Shown: positions 17,001 through 24,873 of the stretch, piece after piece
Numbering within the stretch: the stretch's first letter is position 1
Layout of the letters: every line of letters starts with the position of its first letter
Notes under the pieces: generated by a model
Database searches by the model: none
What the model was told of the DNA's origin: nothing
Seen by the model: the letters and a program-made list of their open reading frames with translations, nothing else
Assembly (NCBI GenBank): GCA_020439995.1
Contig: JAGROY010000017.1
Span: forward strand, 1 to 35,696
Source of the DNA: Verrucomicrobiia bacterium
Lineage (GTDB): Bacteria; Verrucomicrobiota; Verrucomicrobiia; Verrucomicrobiales; DEV007
Direction of reading: 5' to 3'
DNA: 35,696 bases
Made by a program: the position numbers and the translations under genes

Positions 17001-19578
17001 ACAGGCGACGGGTACCGGAAGCATACTGGACAACGACGATGCTCCGGTCGTTTCGGTTGGAGATGCTGACGTGACGGAAGGAACGGGAGTAATCGCCAGT
17101 TTTGCTGTCACTTTGTCAGCCGTCAGCGGGCGTTCTGTGGGTGTCGATCTGTCGACGGTTGCCGGCACTGCGCTGGCGGGCGCAGATTTCACCGCGCAGA
17201 GCAGCACGGTGACGATTGCGCCAGGTGCTACATCAGCGACATTTTCCGTTTCGATTCTAAACGATGCAGATCGTGAGTTCATCGAAGATTTCACCGTGAG
17301 CATCTCTGCTGCGTCAAACGCGACAGTTGGCGACGCAATTGGTGACGGCGTGATCAGTGACGATGATGGCGGACGCGGCGCAACTCTCGTGTTTGAAGCC
17401 GGCTCCGTTCCCTCAGTGGTGCTCGAGCCCGACAAGTCGACTCCGCTTGCAGACGGTGACCTGATTCAGGTTGGGGCACTTCTCGATCCGGCGGACATTT
17501 CCAGCTTCGTCGTGTTTGGCGAAATGACCGTCACCTCTGCGGGTGCAGATGGTGGGCTCATCGCCGGGCAGGTGACAGGAACTTTTTCCGATGCTTCAAC
17601 TTTCACAGGAAAAGCGATTTTCCTTCGAATCTACAATGCTCCCACACCCGAGCAGTCTACCGCGTATGGTGTGTTTGGTTCGGGTGGCAATGCCTGGATC
17701 TTCCCTGCCACCAGCGGCAATGGAGTGGGCGATACCCTGACTCTTCCGACGAGTGATCTGTCCGATGCTCCGTTCGCTGGATTTGGTAGTGTGGAATCCA
17801 GTGCAAACGGAATGCGGCTGTCTGTCGGTGGTTTGCTTCCGGAAGTGAAGTTCACGGACATCGAAAGAGGTGATCAAGGCACGGGTGTGGCTGCAGCAGC
17901 TTTTGCAGTTCTTCTGAGTGAGCCGACTACCCACACTGTGATCGTCGATGTGCGGACTGTCGATGGTTCAGCCAAGGCTGGAATTGACTATGAAGCGGTC
18001 ACTCAAACGCTCGTCTTCCTGCCTGGCGAGACCGAGAAATCCGTCCCTGTGAACGTGATTCTCGATGACCTCGATGAGTCGGTGGAGGCATTCGTGCTTG
18101 AGGCCACGGATGTGGTGAACGCGACGATGCAGGGCGACGGAACACGTTTTTCGGTGCGCGATGAAGTCTTGAACCCTGCGAGCGGAGCGACTTACTTCGG
18201 CGCATCGGTCGCTCTCGATGGCGATACCATGGCCGTGGGATCTCCGCTTCATCAGGACGGTGGAGTGGCGAAAGGCGCAGTCTTTCTCTACGAGCGCAGC
18301 ATCGCATCCGGCTACGACTGGGTGCTTGCTGCAACGCTGATCGCGGCGGATGGAGTTGACGGTGACGGGTTTGGTGAATCCCTTGCGCTCAATGGAAATC
18401 TTCTGGTAGTCGGTGCGCCGCAGGCGGATCGCACGGGGCTCGATTCCGGCAGCGCCTATCTTTTTGGTCGGAACCAGGGCGGAGTTGACCAGTGGGGATT
18501 GATCCGTCAGCTGGCTCCCGGAGATTCGATCGCAAATGACAACTTCGGTTCTGCCGTGGCGGTGTCCGGCGACAGCGCGACCGTCGCTGCTCGCTTCCAT
18601 GACGTAGGCGATTACCCGGACGACGACGGTGCGGTCTACATTTTCAGTCGGGACTCCGGTGGGCAGGACAGCTGGGGCTTTGAAAAAAAACTAACAGCAG
18701 ACACGCAGTCGTTCGGTTCGGCCCTTGCTATGGACGATGGCCGGGTGCTGGTAGGTGCCCGCGATGATGACGCCGGTGACTTGATCGATACAGGCGCTGC
18801 ATTCCTCTACGAGCGTGATCTGGGTGGCGCCGGTGCCTGGGGGCTGCGCAAGCGTATGGACCCTTCAGCGCTTGAGGCTCACTCATCATTTGGATACGCA
18901 GTGGCGATCGAATCAGAGGTTGCTGTGGTTTCTGCATTCAAAGCTGGGTCTGGTGATTCTGGTAGTGTCGGTGTTTTCACGAGAAACACCGGCGGCGCTG
19001 ATGCATGGGGACTCGCCGCGAGTCTGCAGCCACCCGTTCCGGTTACGGATGGTTTGTTCGGCAGAAGTGTTGCGGTGTCGGGTGATTTGATCGCCGTGGG
19101 TGCGACCGGATCCAGTTCCGTGTTCGTTTTCGCCCGGATGGAGAACCCGGATGGCTGGCAGCTTTTGACAACGCTCACCGATCCTTCCGGAAATCCGGAC
19201 GGTGACTTCGGGCGGGCAACAGCGATGTGGGCGGGGTCACTGGTCACTGCTCTTCCAAATGCGGATGCCGTGGCTGTGCACCGCGATCATTTGGGCATCG
19301 GTCTTCTGAACGACGGGCCGGCCACTGCAGGTTTCTCAAGCCTGCCTTCAGATCCTGCGGCGATCCTGTCGGTGGAAGTCGATTTCGCTGGTGCGACAAT
19401 CAACTGGCAGTCGCAACCCGACCGCATCTACTCAGTGCAGAAATCTAGCGACATGCGGAAGTGGTCGGATGTGGCTACCAATGTCTACTCCACAGGACCC
19501 ACGACCTCCTTCCGTGACAGATCGATCCCTTCTGGGATTTCCACCCGCTTTTACCGTATTGTTGAACAGGCGCAGTAA
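11089..19578 (+). CDS. Giant exported Calx-beta / FG-GAP repeat protein
   Basis: This 2829-aa protein starts at ATG 11089, which places the signal peptide 'MKKISGAVAIGLFGFCVLGV' at the N-terminus. In order: an unassigned N-terminal region (about 30-260); FG-GAP-type propeller repeats ('DDDYFGHAIAVSGDWAAISA', 'VVGAVSDVD') to about 650; thirteen Calx-beta domains from about 652 to 2093, each near 110 aa with 'VAEGAG', 'DGTAxAGSDYT' and 'TITDND' signatures; a spacer domain of about 155 aa with 'GVFGSGGNAWIFP'; a fourteenth Calx-beta domain (about 2249-2359); a second FG-GAP set ('YFGASVALDGDTMAVGS' onward); and a C-terminal module from about 2755, 'IYSVQKSSDMRKWSDV', ending 'FYRIVEQAQ'. Calx-beta domains bind Ca2+ and FG-GAP blades are integrin-like, so an extracellular adhesin or matrix protein is likely. 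It heads an operon; the next upstream ATG overlaps its stop (19578), although a later start is preferred there. Confidence 0.92.
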   Translation: MKKISGAVAIGLFGFCVLGVFIRGAFVPSRTNDETDHTREINRDRKAVTGNPPAYQFEKVDADGTLAVSNSTREIKASLHPSFGVAVESLAGEGWNCRIQLKGLGRSEFMPVEGLVKPAKPTSGHAVEFSGSVDQVQLTEWFENGVHGLEQGWTLTMVPDGESREKGMPLKMRLEVESDLLPRITEDRRNIAFHQVAESKAGPVALRYQNLKAFDATGASVQAWFELPESGDSGIDIMVADAGAVYPLTIDPCFAADMADKQFGDDTNDDDYFGHAIAVSGDWAAISAPGKTDGSSDGRVYMFNKSVDGIWSQKQSFTTITGFGNGGFGESLDIDGDLLVIGSSGDGGDAGGAHYIYRLNQANAWIAIDKQSVPNSGPNIGSYGRSVAIVDHSVVGAAIAVGAPTSSGGSVFVYKENQGGVGNWGLATTLTPSVQVAGFGSDVAIDAKDALSSDVLAVAVGTRGPGTLAYVFDEQKLWSGQELLPSSVSETIGQVVELDVNENLIAVGAGDEGVGFDSVILFSEDINGTWQDVVVIPAPSQTESFGVNLALNGTSLAIYAYTLSNSSPPSDYVFLHEENEGGAGNWGRVDIFTQPDLLPDGSNDNYFGEGGLALTDDELVVGAVSDVDATDGMSTPFSAGAAYFIPAEEAVYDFSTDAYTLVEDDDGVGAITVVRSGCIDAAGSIEVVLSSGSINPASLAEDYSNDLILVTFAAGQSIALVDFPIVDDAIFESDETVALSFSSIIGGGAVGTTNPSATLTIENDDSLPVVRVDDITVSEGAGQVDFVLTVTGESAFSGTVDVATADGTAEAGLDYTTRSATISIPAGSATVVASVLINDDLFDELDETFTLALSNGTNLALNDLANVAVATITDNDVPSAVSIDDVSVAEGGGAVTFTLTLAGDSDLGRSVNFATVDGSAVAGSDYVANSGTVTIPAGDTSATIDMTILDDTLAEATTESFSVMLSAPVNVTIADDTGVATITDDDALPAVSVSDVQVAEDGATAAFVLTLAGSSAAIATVNYTTTDGTASAGSDFTATSGTATFESGISTVTVNVPIADDVLDESNVETFTLDLSNPIGMTIADGSGTGSITDNDLPPAVAVADAVVDEGGGNAQFVVSLVGQSAVAGSVDFVVADGTAAAGSDYTTTSGTLAIPAGALTLEISVPVLNDLIDEADSETFTLTLSNPVNVTIADAVATGTITDNDDPPTLAVDDVTVAEGAGVASFVVTVTGESAFAGSVDFATSNGTATAGSDYTATTGTVPVPAGAASVTIPVTILDDTVSEASAETFTLTLRNPLNATLSDATATGTITDDEGLSTVMVGDVTAIEGSDGAEFVLTVSGESALARTVTYETVDGTAIAGSDYAAASGTATIPAGATTTTVLVGLIDDAVHESDTETFSLILTGSQDLTIVSGEDTGTATITDDDDSPTVSVSDVQIAENGQTANFQLTVTGASALERSVSYTTADGTAVAGSDYTTTNGIATFAVGTDSVTVSVPVLNDQIDEPDTETFTLTLSTPVNLTIADASGTATITDDDLPPAVSIADATAAEGSAGLVFVVSIAGTSVQAGSVSYATSNGTALAGSDYTAASGTLSIPAGTTTLSIPVQVIDDLLDEADLETLTLTLMNPVNVTLADGTATGSITDNDSPGTVSVADVTVAENAGQASFVISVSGASDVQRSVAYATMNGTALAGSDYTATSGTATFEAGVNSVTVNVPITDDELDESDTETFDLVLSAPVGLTIESGVDIATATITDNDAPGVVSVDSVTVAENAGSAVFTLTVVGSSDLTRTVAYATSDGTALAGSDYTTTSGIATFAAGVNSATVSVPIIDDVQDEADAETFNLTLSAPVNLAIASGAGTGTGTITDNDAPASLVIGNVEIAENGSAVVFEVTVTGATDSVISVDFATSDGTATAGSDYTATSGTLQIPVDISGPATISVPILDDALDEDDSETFTLTLSAPVNAVIGQATGTGSILDNDDAPVVSVGDADVTEGTGVIASFAVTLSAVSGRSVGVDLSTVAGTALAGADFTAQSSTVTIAPGATSATFSVSILNDADREFIEDFTVSISAASNATVGDAIGDGVISDDDGGRGATLVFEAGSVPSVVLEPDKSTPLADGDLIQVGALLDPADISSFVVFGEMTVTSAGADGGLIAGQVTGTFSDASTFTGKAIFLRIYNAPTPEQSTAYGVFGSGGNAWIFPATSGNGVGDTLTLPTSDLSDAPFAGFGSVESSANGMRLSVGGLLPEVKFTDIERGDQGTGVAAAAFAVLLSEPTTHTVIVDVRTVDGSAKAGIDYEAVTQTLVFLPGETEKSVPVNVILDDLDESVEAFVLEATDVVNATMQGDGTRFSVRDEVLNPASGATYFGASVALDGDTMAVGSPLHQDGGVAKGAVFLYERSIASGYDWVLAATLIAADGVDGDGFGESLALNGNLLVVGAPQADRTGLDSGSAYLFGRNQGGVDQWGLIRQLAPGDSIANDNFGSAVAVSGDSATVAARFHDVGDYPDDDGAVYIFSRDSGGQDSWGFEKKLTADTQSFGSALAMDDGRVLVGARDDDAGDLIDTGAAFLYERDLGGAGAWGLRKRMDPSALEAHSSFGYAVAIESEVAVVSAFKAGSGDSGSVGVFTRNTGGADAWGLAASLQPPVPVTDGLFGRSVAVSGDLIAVGATGSSSVFVFARMENPDGWQLLTTLTDPSGNPDGDFGRATAMWAGSLVTALPNADAVAVHRDHLGIGLLNDGPATAGFSSLPSDPAAILSVEVDFAGATINWQSQPDRIYSVQKSSDMRKWSDVATNVYSTGPTTSFRDRSIPSGISTRFYRIVEQAQ
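13042..17370 (+). repeat. Array of 13 tandem Calx-beta coding repeats (about 330 bp each)
   Basis: Successive units inside the giant gene recur about every 330 bp from 13390 on, after a more divergent first unit at 13042. Each ends in an acidic linker of the TITDND / TITDDD type. The units vary in DNA sequence while keeping the protein pattern, which points to old duplications under selection rather than a recent expansion. The array is a likely site of recombination and of assembly error. Confidence 0.85.
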
Positions 19579-19646
19579 TGGAACGTCATCTTACTCCACG
19601 AATTTTGAACATCAGGCCATATCTCCAATTGAAACGATCCTATCCT

Positions 19647-20612
19647 ATGAAGCACTTCGTTCTGGGAACTCTAGTCGCGTGGATGTCTGCACTGGCAGTG
19701 CACGCGCAGGACTCGAGGATTGATACTGGTAGAAATGCGACATCGTTTGACTTCGGTGAAGCCAAGCAACCGGTGAGCGGCGATGGCGGTGGCAAGTCGA
19801 GTTCGCTCTCGCTGGATGGTGACAGTGGAGAATTCGGTGAGCAGGCGATTCTCTACCGACGTTCCAACTGGGAGCCATGGAGCATCCGGGCCGATTTTGG
19901 TGGCTTCTATACCGACAATGTCGCACTCTCGAACTCCAATGAGATCGATGATACTTACTTCCGTGCCGGATTGGATCTTGGTTACACACCGCATCTCAAA
20001 GGGAATCTTTTTGGTGATATCGGCCTTCGCTACCACAATTTCAGCTACGACGAGACCGACGCGCTCGACTTCGATCTCCTTCAGGTGGATGCGGGGGTGC
20101 TCTACATTCTTCCTTACACTGCAGGTGATCGCTGGGGCTGGGCCAAGCGTGATACGACGCTATTCTCCCGCTACCAGTATCAGCAAATGACGGAGAGCGG
20201 ATTCGGCGAGCGGTTTTATGAAGAACATTCACTCTCGCTCGGTGCCCAGAGAAGTCTGCAAATCCGGCGGGGACACCAGGCATATGTCGGGCTGGTCAGC
20301 CAGTTCGCTTTTGATTCTGATCCATCGGTAACGAAGCGCAATGAATACGCTTTCTATGCGGGATACCAGATCAAGTGGACATCGCAGTTGAGCACCAGCC
20401 TGCAATACCGCGGTGCCTACTACGACTACCAGGAGAGCGGTGGTCGCAACGACTGGAATAACATCTTTTCGCTGAGTGCGGCGTACAAAGTCACCGACTG
20501 GGCGATTCTGAAAGCCAGCCTTTCACTTACCGAGAATCAATCGAATCGCGGTCAGTTCGATTACAGCAATTTTTCAGCGGGAGGAGGGCTCAGCCTCCAG
20601 GTCTCGTTCTAG
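19647..20612 (+). CDS. Outer-membrane beta-barrel protein
   Basis: The 321-aa reading from ATG 19647 starts with a textbook signal peptide, 'MKHFVLGTLVAWMSALAVHA' followed by QD. An alternative ATG at 19578, overlapping the previous stop as TAATG, would add 23 Arg-rich residues before it and is less likely, though it could serve coupling. The mature part alternates aromatic and polar residues in strand-like stretches ('FRAGLDLGYTPHLKGNLFGD', 'TSLQYRGAYYDYQES', 'NIFSLSAAYKVTDWAILKAS') and ends 'GGLSLQVSF', with the C-terminal Phe recognised by the BAM machinery. I predict an outer-membrane barrel of roughly 12-14 strands. Its place between a giant exported protein and a FecR protein suggests a role in export, anchoring or sensing, but no substrate can be named. 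Confidence 0.82.
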   Translation: MKHFVLGTLVAWMSALAVHAQDSRIDTGRNATSFDFGEAKQPVSGDGGGKSSSLSLDGDSGEFGEQAILYRRSNWEPWSIRADFGGFYTDNVALSNSNEIDDTYFRAGLDLGYTPHLKGNLFGDIGLRYHNFSYDETDALDFDLLQVDAGVLYILPYTAGDRWGWAKRDTTLFSRYQYQQMTESGFGERFYEEHSLSLGAQRSLQIRRGHQAYVGLVSQFAFDSDPSVTKRNEYAFYAGYQIKWTSQLSTSLQYRGAYYDYQESGGRNDWNNIFSLSAAYKVTDWAILKASLSLTENQSNRGQFDYSNFSAGGGLSLQVSF

Positions 20613-20645
20613 TTTTCCTTTTCAGTAACACCGATACCCATAGTC

Positions 20646-22799
20646 ATGACGAAGCGCCGAAACAGTTCACTCCAGCAGGTACTAGCGACCGTGCTGGTCG
20701 GAGGCATGGCCATCGCCTACAGTCCCAGAGCCGCCAGCGAGACGATCGATTTTGCCGAGAAGCAGGTGCAAGTCGATGGATCAACCAATGCTGCCCGTCC
20801 CGGAGCAGCTCTGAACAGCTCAAATACGATATCCACTGGCGACCAGTCTTACGTTCAGTTTTCATCGGAGAACGCGTTGTTTCGCGCCGGTTCCAAGACG
20901 GACTTGTTTCTTCGTGAGAATCGAAACGATCTCGATCTAAAGCAGGGGATCATGCTGGTAAGCACTGACAAGAGTAAGGGGCTCGGTTCCACTTCCGCTA
21001 CAGTGCATACAGAGGAAGCTCGCAGCAGAGTCAAAGGAACGATGCAGGTTTCCTACCGTCCGCAGGAGTTCCTCAAGATCGTCTGTATTGAAGGGACGGT
21101 GACCGTTAAGTTGAAGGCTACCTTTGGAGAGTCTGTGACAATCACATCAGGCCAGATGCTTATCATCAATCCATCGGACAAGCGTCTTCCTGAGCCTGTT
21201 GAGATCGATGTACGCCGCCTCATTGATACGGCGGTTTTGTTCAGTGCGATGTTTCCCGCTATCCCCTGGCAGGGGAGGATTGATCTGGTTGTCGCTCGTC
21301 AGGAATCACTTGTCGCCCGCGGTGCCGTGGAGCCGACGAATCTTGTGATCACAGGAGATGGCTTGCAGGTGTCTGAAGAAATTGAAAGGGGAATTGAACG
21401 CCAGCGTGACGAGGTGGTTGATGCAGCGCCAGTTCCGGATGCCGGTGGCGAGGGTACCCCAGAGCCAACTCCAGTTTCTGATCCTCGCAACAGGCCTGGA
21501 TCGGCTCCCTACTACGTTGATGATTCAACGATTTTCTCACCCACAAGCGTACGTACGATCCGTGGTGGCAGCCTGCCTGCGGAGGTTACGGGCGACGGAA
21601 TCCAGCAGCCAAAGGAGTGGCTATTCCTCGTCGAGAACAACCCGGACGAAAGCCCAGACCTGGTCTTCGAACAAACGCCAACGCTCACTGGTATTGGAAC
21701 GGACTTCGAGAGGGTTGGATTTTCTACCGAGGGAGACCTCGCGGTTCGCGGTGCATTTGATGTGGCAGAAGGAACATTTCGCTCGGGCGATGGTCAGTTG
21801 ATATTGTCTTCGCGGGGGCGTATTTCCTTGGAAGACGGTGCAGCTATTTCAACTTTGAGCACTGCTGGAGACACTCACATGTCATTGCTCGAAGCTCCGG
21901 CCCTGCGGCTGGAACAGTTGGCCGGCGGGGCGCTGAGTGTCACCAATGCGGCGCTAGCCTCATCGACTCTCGATCTGGTGAATGTAACTCAGGGATCGGG
22001 AAGCACCGATATTTCCCTCGAAGGGGCAACCGTCAATGCGTCCCGCACAGGCCTGCAAGCCCGCGACACTCTCCGCGTGGCCGCGATGAGTCAGTTAATC
22101 GGCAGTGCGTTCTCGCTCTCCGGCAGATCGGTGACGATTGAGGATTCCTCGATCGTCAGTGCTCCTGACAGTCTCAGTGGCAACGGGGGTATCGACGTCC
22201 GTGCCGCTGAGGTGATCAATGTCGATGGATCTGTCCTGAGCAGTAGTGCTGGAGATGTGCAGCTGCAAAGTGACACTGGCTCTCCCATTACCATTCGGAT
22301 TCAAAACTCCAGCCAACTCCTGGCTCTGGCTCAGGGGGCAGCGACTACGTTGAACAGCTCCGGTGGTAACATCAGCGTGGATGGATCGAAGCTTCAGGCG
22401 GGCAAGACCCTTTTGCTTGATACAAGGGATCCCACAATGGACGCCATGATCAGCGTGAAGGACAGCAGCCTGTTCGCCGATCTGGTGAAAGCGCGTGCGT
22501 TTAACTCCGGTGGTCATGACGCGATCCTTATCGATAACAGTACCATCGATGCGGACTCCTTGCTCCGCCTCTATGCGGAAGGCGCATCCACCCTGCGGTT
22601 TCGAAACAACGTGAATCTCAAAACCCAGCTGGCGCAGCTGGCCGGTAAGACAGTGGAGGTTGATCCGGGTGGCAATGTGATCGTCGATGGAACTGCAGAA
22701 GTTTACTCTGATAAGCACAACTACAACCGGGATACATTCGGAACGATCAATGCTCAGAGTGTGAAACAATCGAGGTACTCGGATAGACCGGCTTTCTAA
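20646..22799 (+). CDS. Exported FecR-domain protein with repetitive beta tail
   Basis: This 717-aa protein has a signal peptide (hydrophobic 'VLATVLVGGMAIAY', likely cleavage near 'PRAAS'). A FecR domain spans about residues 45-175: 'NTISTGDQSYVQFSSENALF', 'DLKQGIMLVS', 'VHTEEARSRVKGTMQVSY', 'IVCIEGTVTVKLKA'. Then comes a Pro/Glu-rich linker and from about 330 a long Ser/Asp/Gly-rich beta region ('AALASSTLDLVNVTQGSGST', 'SVTIEDSSIVSAPDSLSGNG') resembling right-handed beta-helix passengers. Classical FecR is an inner-membrane anti-sigma factor; here there is no following membrane helix or N-terminal sigma-binding part, so this is the free exported variant frequent in Verrucomicrobiota. It lies 33 nt after the barrel gene and 19 nt before the phosphatase. 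Sensing or surface binding is inference. Confidence 0.85.
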   Translation: MTKRRNSSLQQVLATVLVGGMAIAYSPRAASETIDFAEKQVQVDGSTNAARPGAALNSSNTISTGDQSYVQFSSENALFRAGSKTDLFLRENRNDLDLKQGIMLVSTDKSKGLGSTSATVHTEEARSRVKGTMQVSYRPQEFLKIVCIEGTVTVKLKATFGESVTITSGQMLIINPSDKRLPEPVEIDVRRLIDTAVLFSAMFPAIPWQGRIDLVVARQESLVARGAVEPTNLVITGDGLQVSEEIERGIERQRDEVVDAAPVPDAGGEGTPEPTPVSDPRNRPGSAPYYVDDSTIFSPTSVRTIRGGSLPAEVTGDGIQQPKEWLFLVENNPDESPDLVFEQTPTLTGIGTDFERVGFSTEGDLAVRGAFDVAEGTFRSGDGQLILSSRGRISLEDGAAISTLSTAGDTHMSLLEAPALRLEQLAGGALSVTNAALASSTLDLVNVTQGSGSTDISLEGATVNASRTGLQARDTLRVAAMSQLIGSAFSLSGRSVTIEDSSIVSAPDSLSGNGGIDVRAAEVINVDGSVLSSSAGDVQLQSDTGSPITIRIQNSSQLLALAQGAATTLNSSGGNISVDGSKLQAGKTLLLDTRDPTMDAMISVKDSSLFADLVKARAFNSGGHDAILIDNSTIDADSLLRLYAEGASTLRFRNNVNLKTQLAQLAGKTVEVDPGGNVIVDGTAEVYSDKHNYNRDTFGTINAQSVKQSRYSDRPAF

Positions 22800-22818
22800 G
22801 GCTGCTCAGTCGCCAAGA

Positions 22819-24873
22819 ATGGACACTTCTCTGGGAAAAAACAGAACTCGATTGTTCCTTAGTATTCACGGGCAATCCTGGGAGTGTTCCGACGGCGACA
22901 TCATTGGACGGGAAGGTACTGTTGCTCTTGAGTTTTTCCGGGGGGAGCGAGTGCTCTCCCGACGTCATGTCGCAGTGCGCTATATAAACGATGAGTGGTT
23001 CGTGGAGTTGTGCCCCACCGCGCGCAATTTGACCTGGATCAATGAGGCAGAAATGCTGCCAGGGCAGCTGTATTCGCTTGGGCCGCAGAGCGTGATTACT
23101 GTTGAGGAAGTGCAGTTCACCTTGCTGACTCAAGAGCAGGATCTCTACATGGGTGACGTAGGAGCGAGTGTTGGGTCGGGCTGGGCATCCCCTGGATTCT
23201 CTGCAGATGGATTTTCGCATGGTCAATCAGGGGAGGCCGAGTTCGCGTCGAACGCAAATACAGCAGGAGGCTCGCCAGGAATTCTGGATCAAATGCCTGG
23301 GTGTGTCATGGTGTTTGACGCGATGGATTATTGCATCTGGAGCAATGCTGAGGCAGCCAGATTGTTTCAATCGGAAGAGGTTCCATCAACAGTAGAGTCG
23401 CTATGCCTGTCGTTTCATCGTGAAGATGAAATGCTGCTCAAGGGCTGCATCAGCCAGCTGAAGGAAGGGGTGTCCCGGAGCGAGTCAGGTCTGCGGATAG
23501 TCGATTCTGCGTCGGGCACGGTGGTCGGATTGCTTACGCTCTGGATGCTTCGCAGCGGTGGGCAGCTGATTGTTTCCGCCTTGGCAGAGCCAGACAAAGG
23601 GCAATCACTTGCTGGACTGAAGCTGCTCAGCGAAACCTACCTCAGCCCCGACTTTCAGGGGGCAGACTTGAAAATCTGTTTTCAAACAATTGCCGAAAAT
23701 GGACTCGACGTCTTGCGCTGCGATAAGGTTTCGATCTGGCTGATCGACTCCAGAGATTCCCTGGCGAAACGCTCGATTTCTGTGTGCCGTGGCAAGCCGC
23801 AGGAAGATGAAGTAATCAGGATACAGCCCGGCTTTTGCCGCTCCTATTTCGATCGCCTGCTGGAAGAGTCGCATTCCGCATTCGAGGGCGATGAAAGTCC
23901 AGCGATGACTGTTCTCCGCGACCTGGGTTTTGCCGCTCACGCATCGAAGGCCATCTTGAGCGTGCCCCTCCTTCAGGGCACGATGACTGGCATTGTCGCT
24001 TTTGAGTGGAACGAATGGACGGGCGAGCTGAGTGAGGAGGCGCGGCTGAGTGCTCTCATGGTGGCAAGTTTATGCCTTTCAGCGGCTGCCTCTATTTCGC
24101 ACCAGGCGACCCTCAGGCAGCTGCGAATGCGGGAGGAGCAAATGGCCAAAGAGCTGGCGGACGCCGAGTACTATGTTCGACAAATTCTGCCACCCCCATT
24201 GACTGGGGAGATAGATCTGCGCTGGATGCTGAAGCCATCTGCACAGCTGGGCGGCGATGCATTCGGCTATCACTGGGTCGATGAGGATCGCTTCGCCATT
24301 TACTTGCTCGACGTGGTCGGGCACGGCACCGGGGCAGCGTTGCTGTCGATATCCGCCATGAACTCAGTGCGTGCCCAGATTTTGCCAGACACCGACTTTG
24401 GCAATCCGGCAGCTGTCCTGGCTGGGCTCAACAGGGGGTTCCAGATGGAAACTCAGAACGACATGACGTTCACAATCTGGTACGGAATCTACTACCGGTC
24501 ATCCCGTCAACTTTGTTATGCGAGCGCCGGCCATCCGCCCGCTCTACTGATCGATCCCAGCCGGGCGAACCAATGCACTGAGCTGAGCACGGATGGATTG
24601 ATCATCGGTCACATCGACGATTTTGAATACGAAAACGCCGCCGTCAATGTGCCGCCCGGGGCAAAACTTTACGTGTTGTCAGATGGGGCTTTCGAACTTG
24701 AGCGTCCCGACGGCGCGCCGTGGCCGTATGAGCAGTTTGTCGCTGCCGTTCGATCTACCGGATCTATGGAAAATGGCGAGGTGGAATACCTTTATGACCG
24801 CGCCCAGCAAGTGCTGGAAGGTGGTGAGCTTCAAGATGACTTTACAATGTTGCGTGTGCGATTCCCGGAATGA
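22819..24873 (+). CDS. FHA-PAS-GAF-PP2C (RsbU/SpoIIE-type) phosphatase
   Basis: The 684-aa cytoplasmic protein begins with an FHA domain (about 10-105; 'DIIGREGTVALEFFRGERVL' and 'SRRHVAVRYI'). A PAS-like domain follows at about 155-255 ('LDQMPGCVMVFDAMDYCIWS'), then a GAF domain at about 270-420, a short coiled coil ('LRQLRMREEQMAKELADAEY') and a PPM/PP2C-SpoIIE phosphatase domain at about 450-684. Metal-binding acidic residues are in place: 'LGGDAFGYHW', 'LLDVVGHGTGAAL' and 'LQDDFTML', plus 'ASAGHPPALL'. This family dephosphorylates STAS antagonists in partner-switching pathways. The FHA domain implies recruitment by a phosphothreonine partner, while PAS and GAF imply a small-molecule or redox input. 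Its stop overlaps the RsbW gene start (ATGA at 24870), so phosphatase and kinase are translationally coupled. Confidence 0.94.
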   Translation: MDTSLGKNRTRLFLSIHGQSWECSDGDIIGREGTVALEFFRGERVLSRRHVAVRYINDEWFVELCPTARNLTWINEAEMLPGQLYSLGPQSVITVEEVQFTLLTQEQDLYMGDVGASVGSGWASPGFSADGFSHGQSGEAEFASNANTAGGSPGILDQMPGCVMVFDAMDYCIWSNAEAARLFQSEEVPSTVESLCLSFHREDEMLLKGCISQLKEGVSRSESGLRIVDSASGTVVGLLTLWMLRSGGQLIVSALAEPDKGQSLAGLKLLSETYLSPDFQGADLKICFQTIAENGLDVLRCDKVSIWLIDSRDSLAKRSISVCRGKPQEDEVIRIQPGFCRSYFDRLLEESHSAFEGDESPAMTVLRDLGFAAHASKAILSVPLLQGTMTGIVAFEWNEWTGELSEEARLSALMVASLCLSAAASISHQATLRQLRMREEQMAKELADAEYYVRQILPPPLTGEIDLRWMLKPSAQLGGDAFGYHWVDEDRFAIYLLDVVGHGTGAALLSISAMNSVRAQILPDTDFGNPAAVLAGLNRGFQMETQNDMTFTIWYGIYYRSSRQLCYASAGHPPALLIDPSRANQCTELSTDGLIIGHIDDFEYENAAVNVPPGAKLYVLSDGAFELERPDGAPWPYEQFVAAVRSTGSMENGEVEYLYDRAQQVLEGGELQDDFTMLRVRFPE

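Noticed and set aside
13042..17370. Possible CRISPR-like or satellite array, because of regular spacing
   Set aside because: Units are about 330 bp, coding in one frame, and match Calx-beta domains; there are no short identical repeats with unique spacers.
17968..18600. Minus-strand frame of 210 codons inside the giant gene
   Set aside because: Antisense shadow of the second FG-GAP region, rich in Arg, His and Ser, with no motif.
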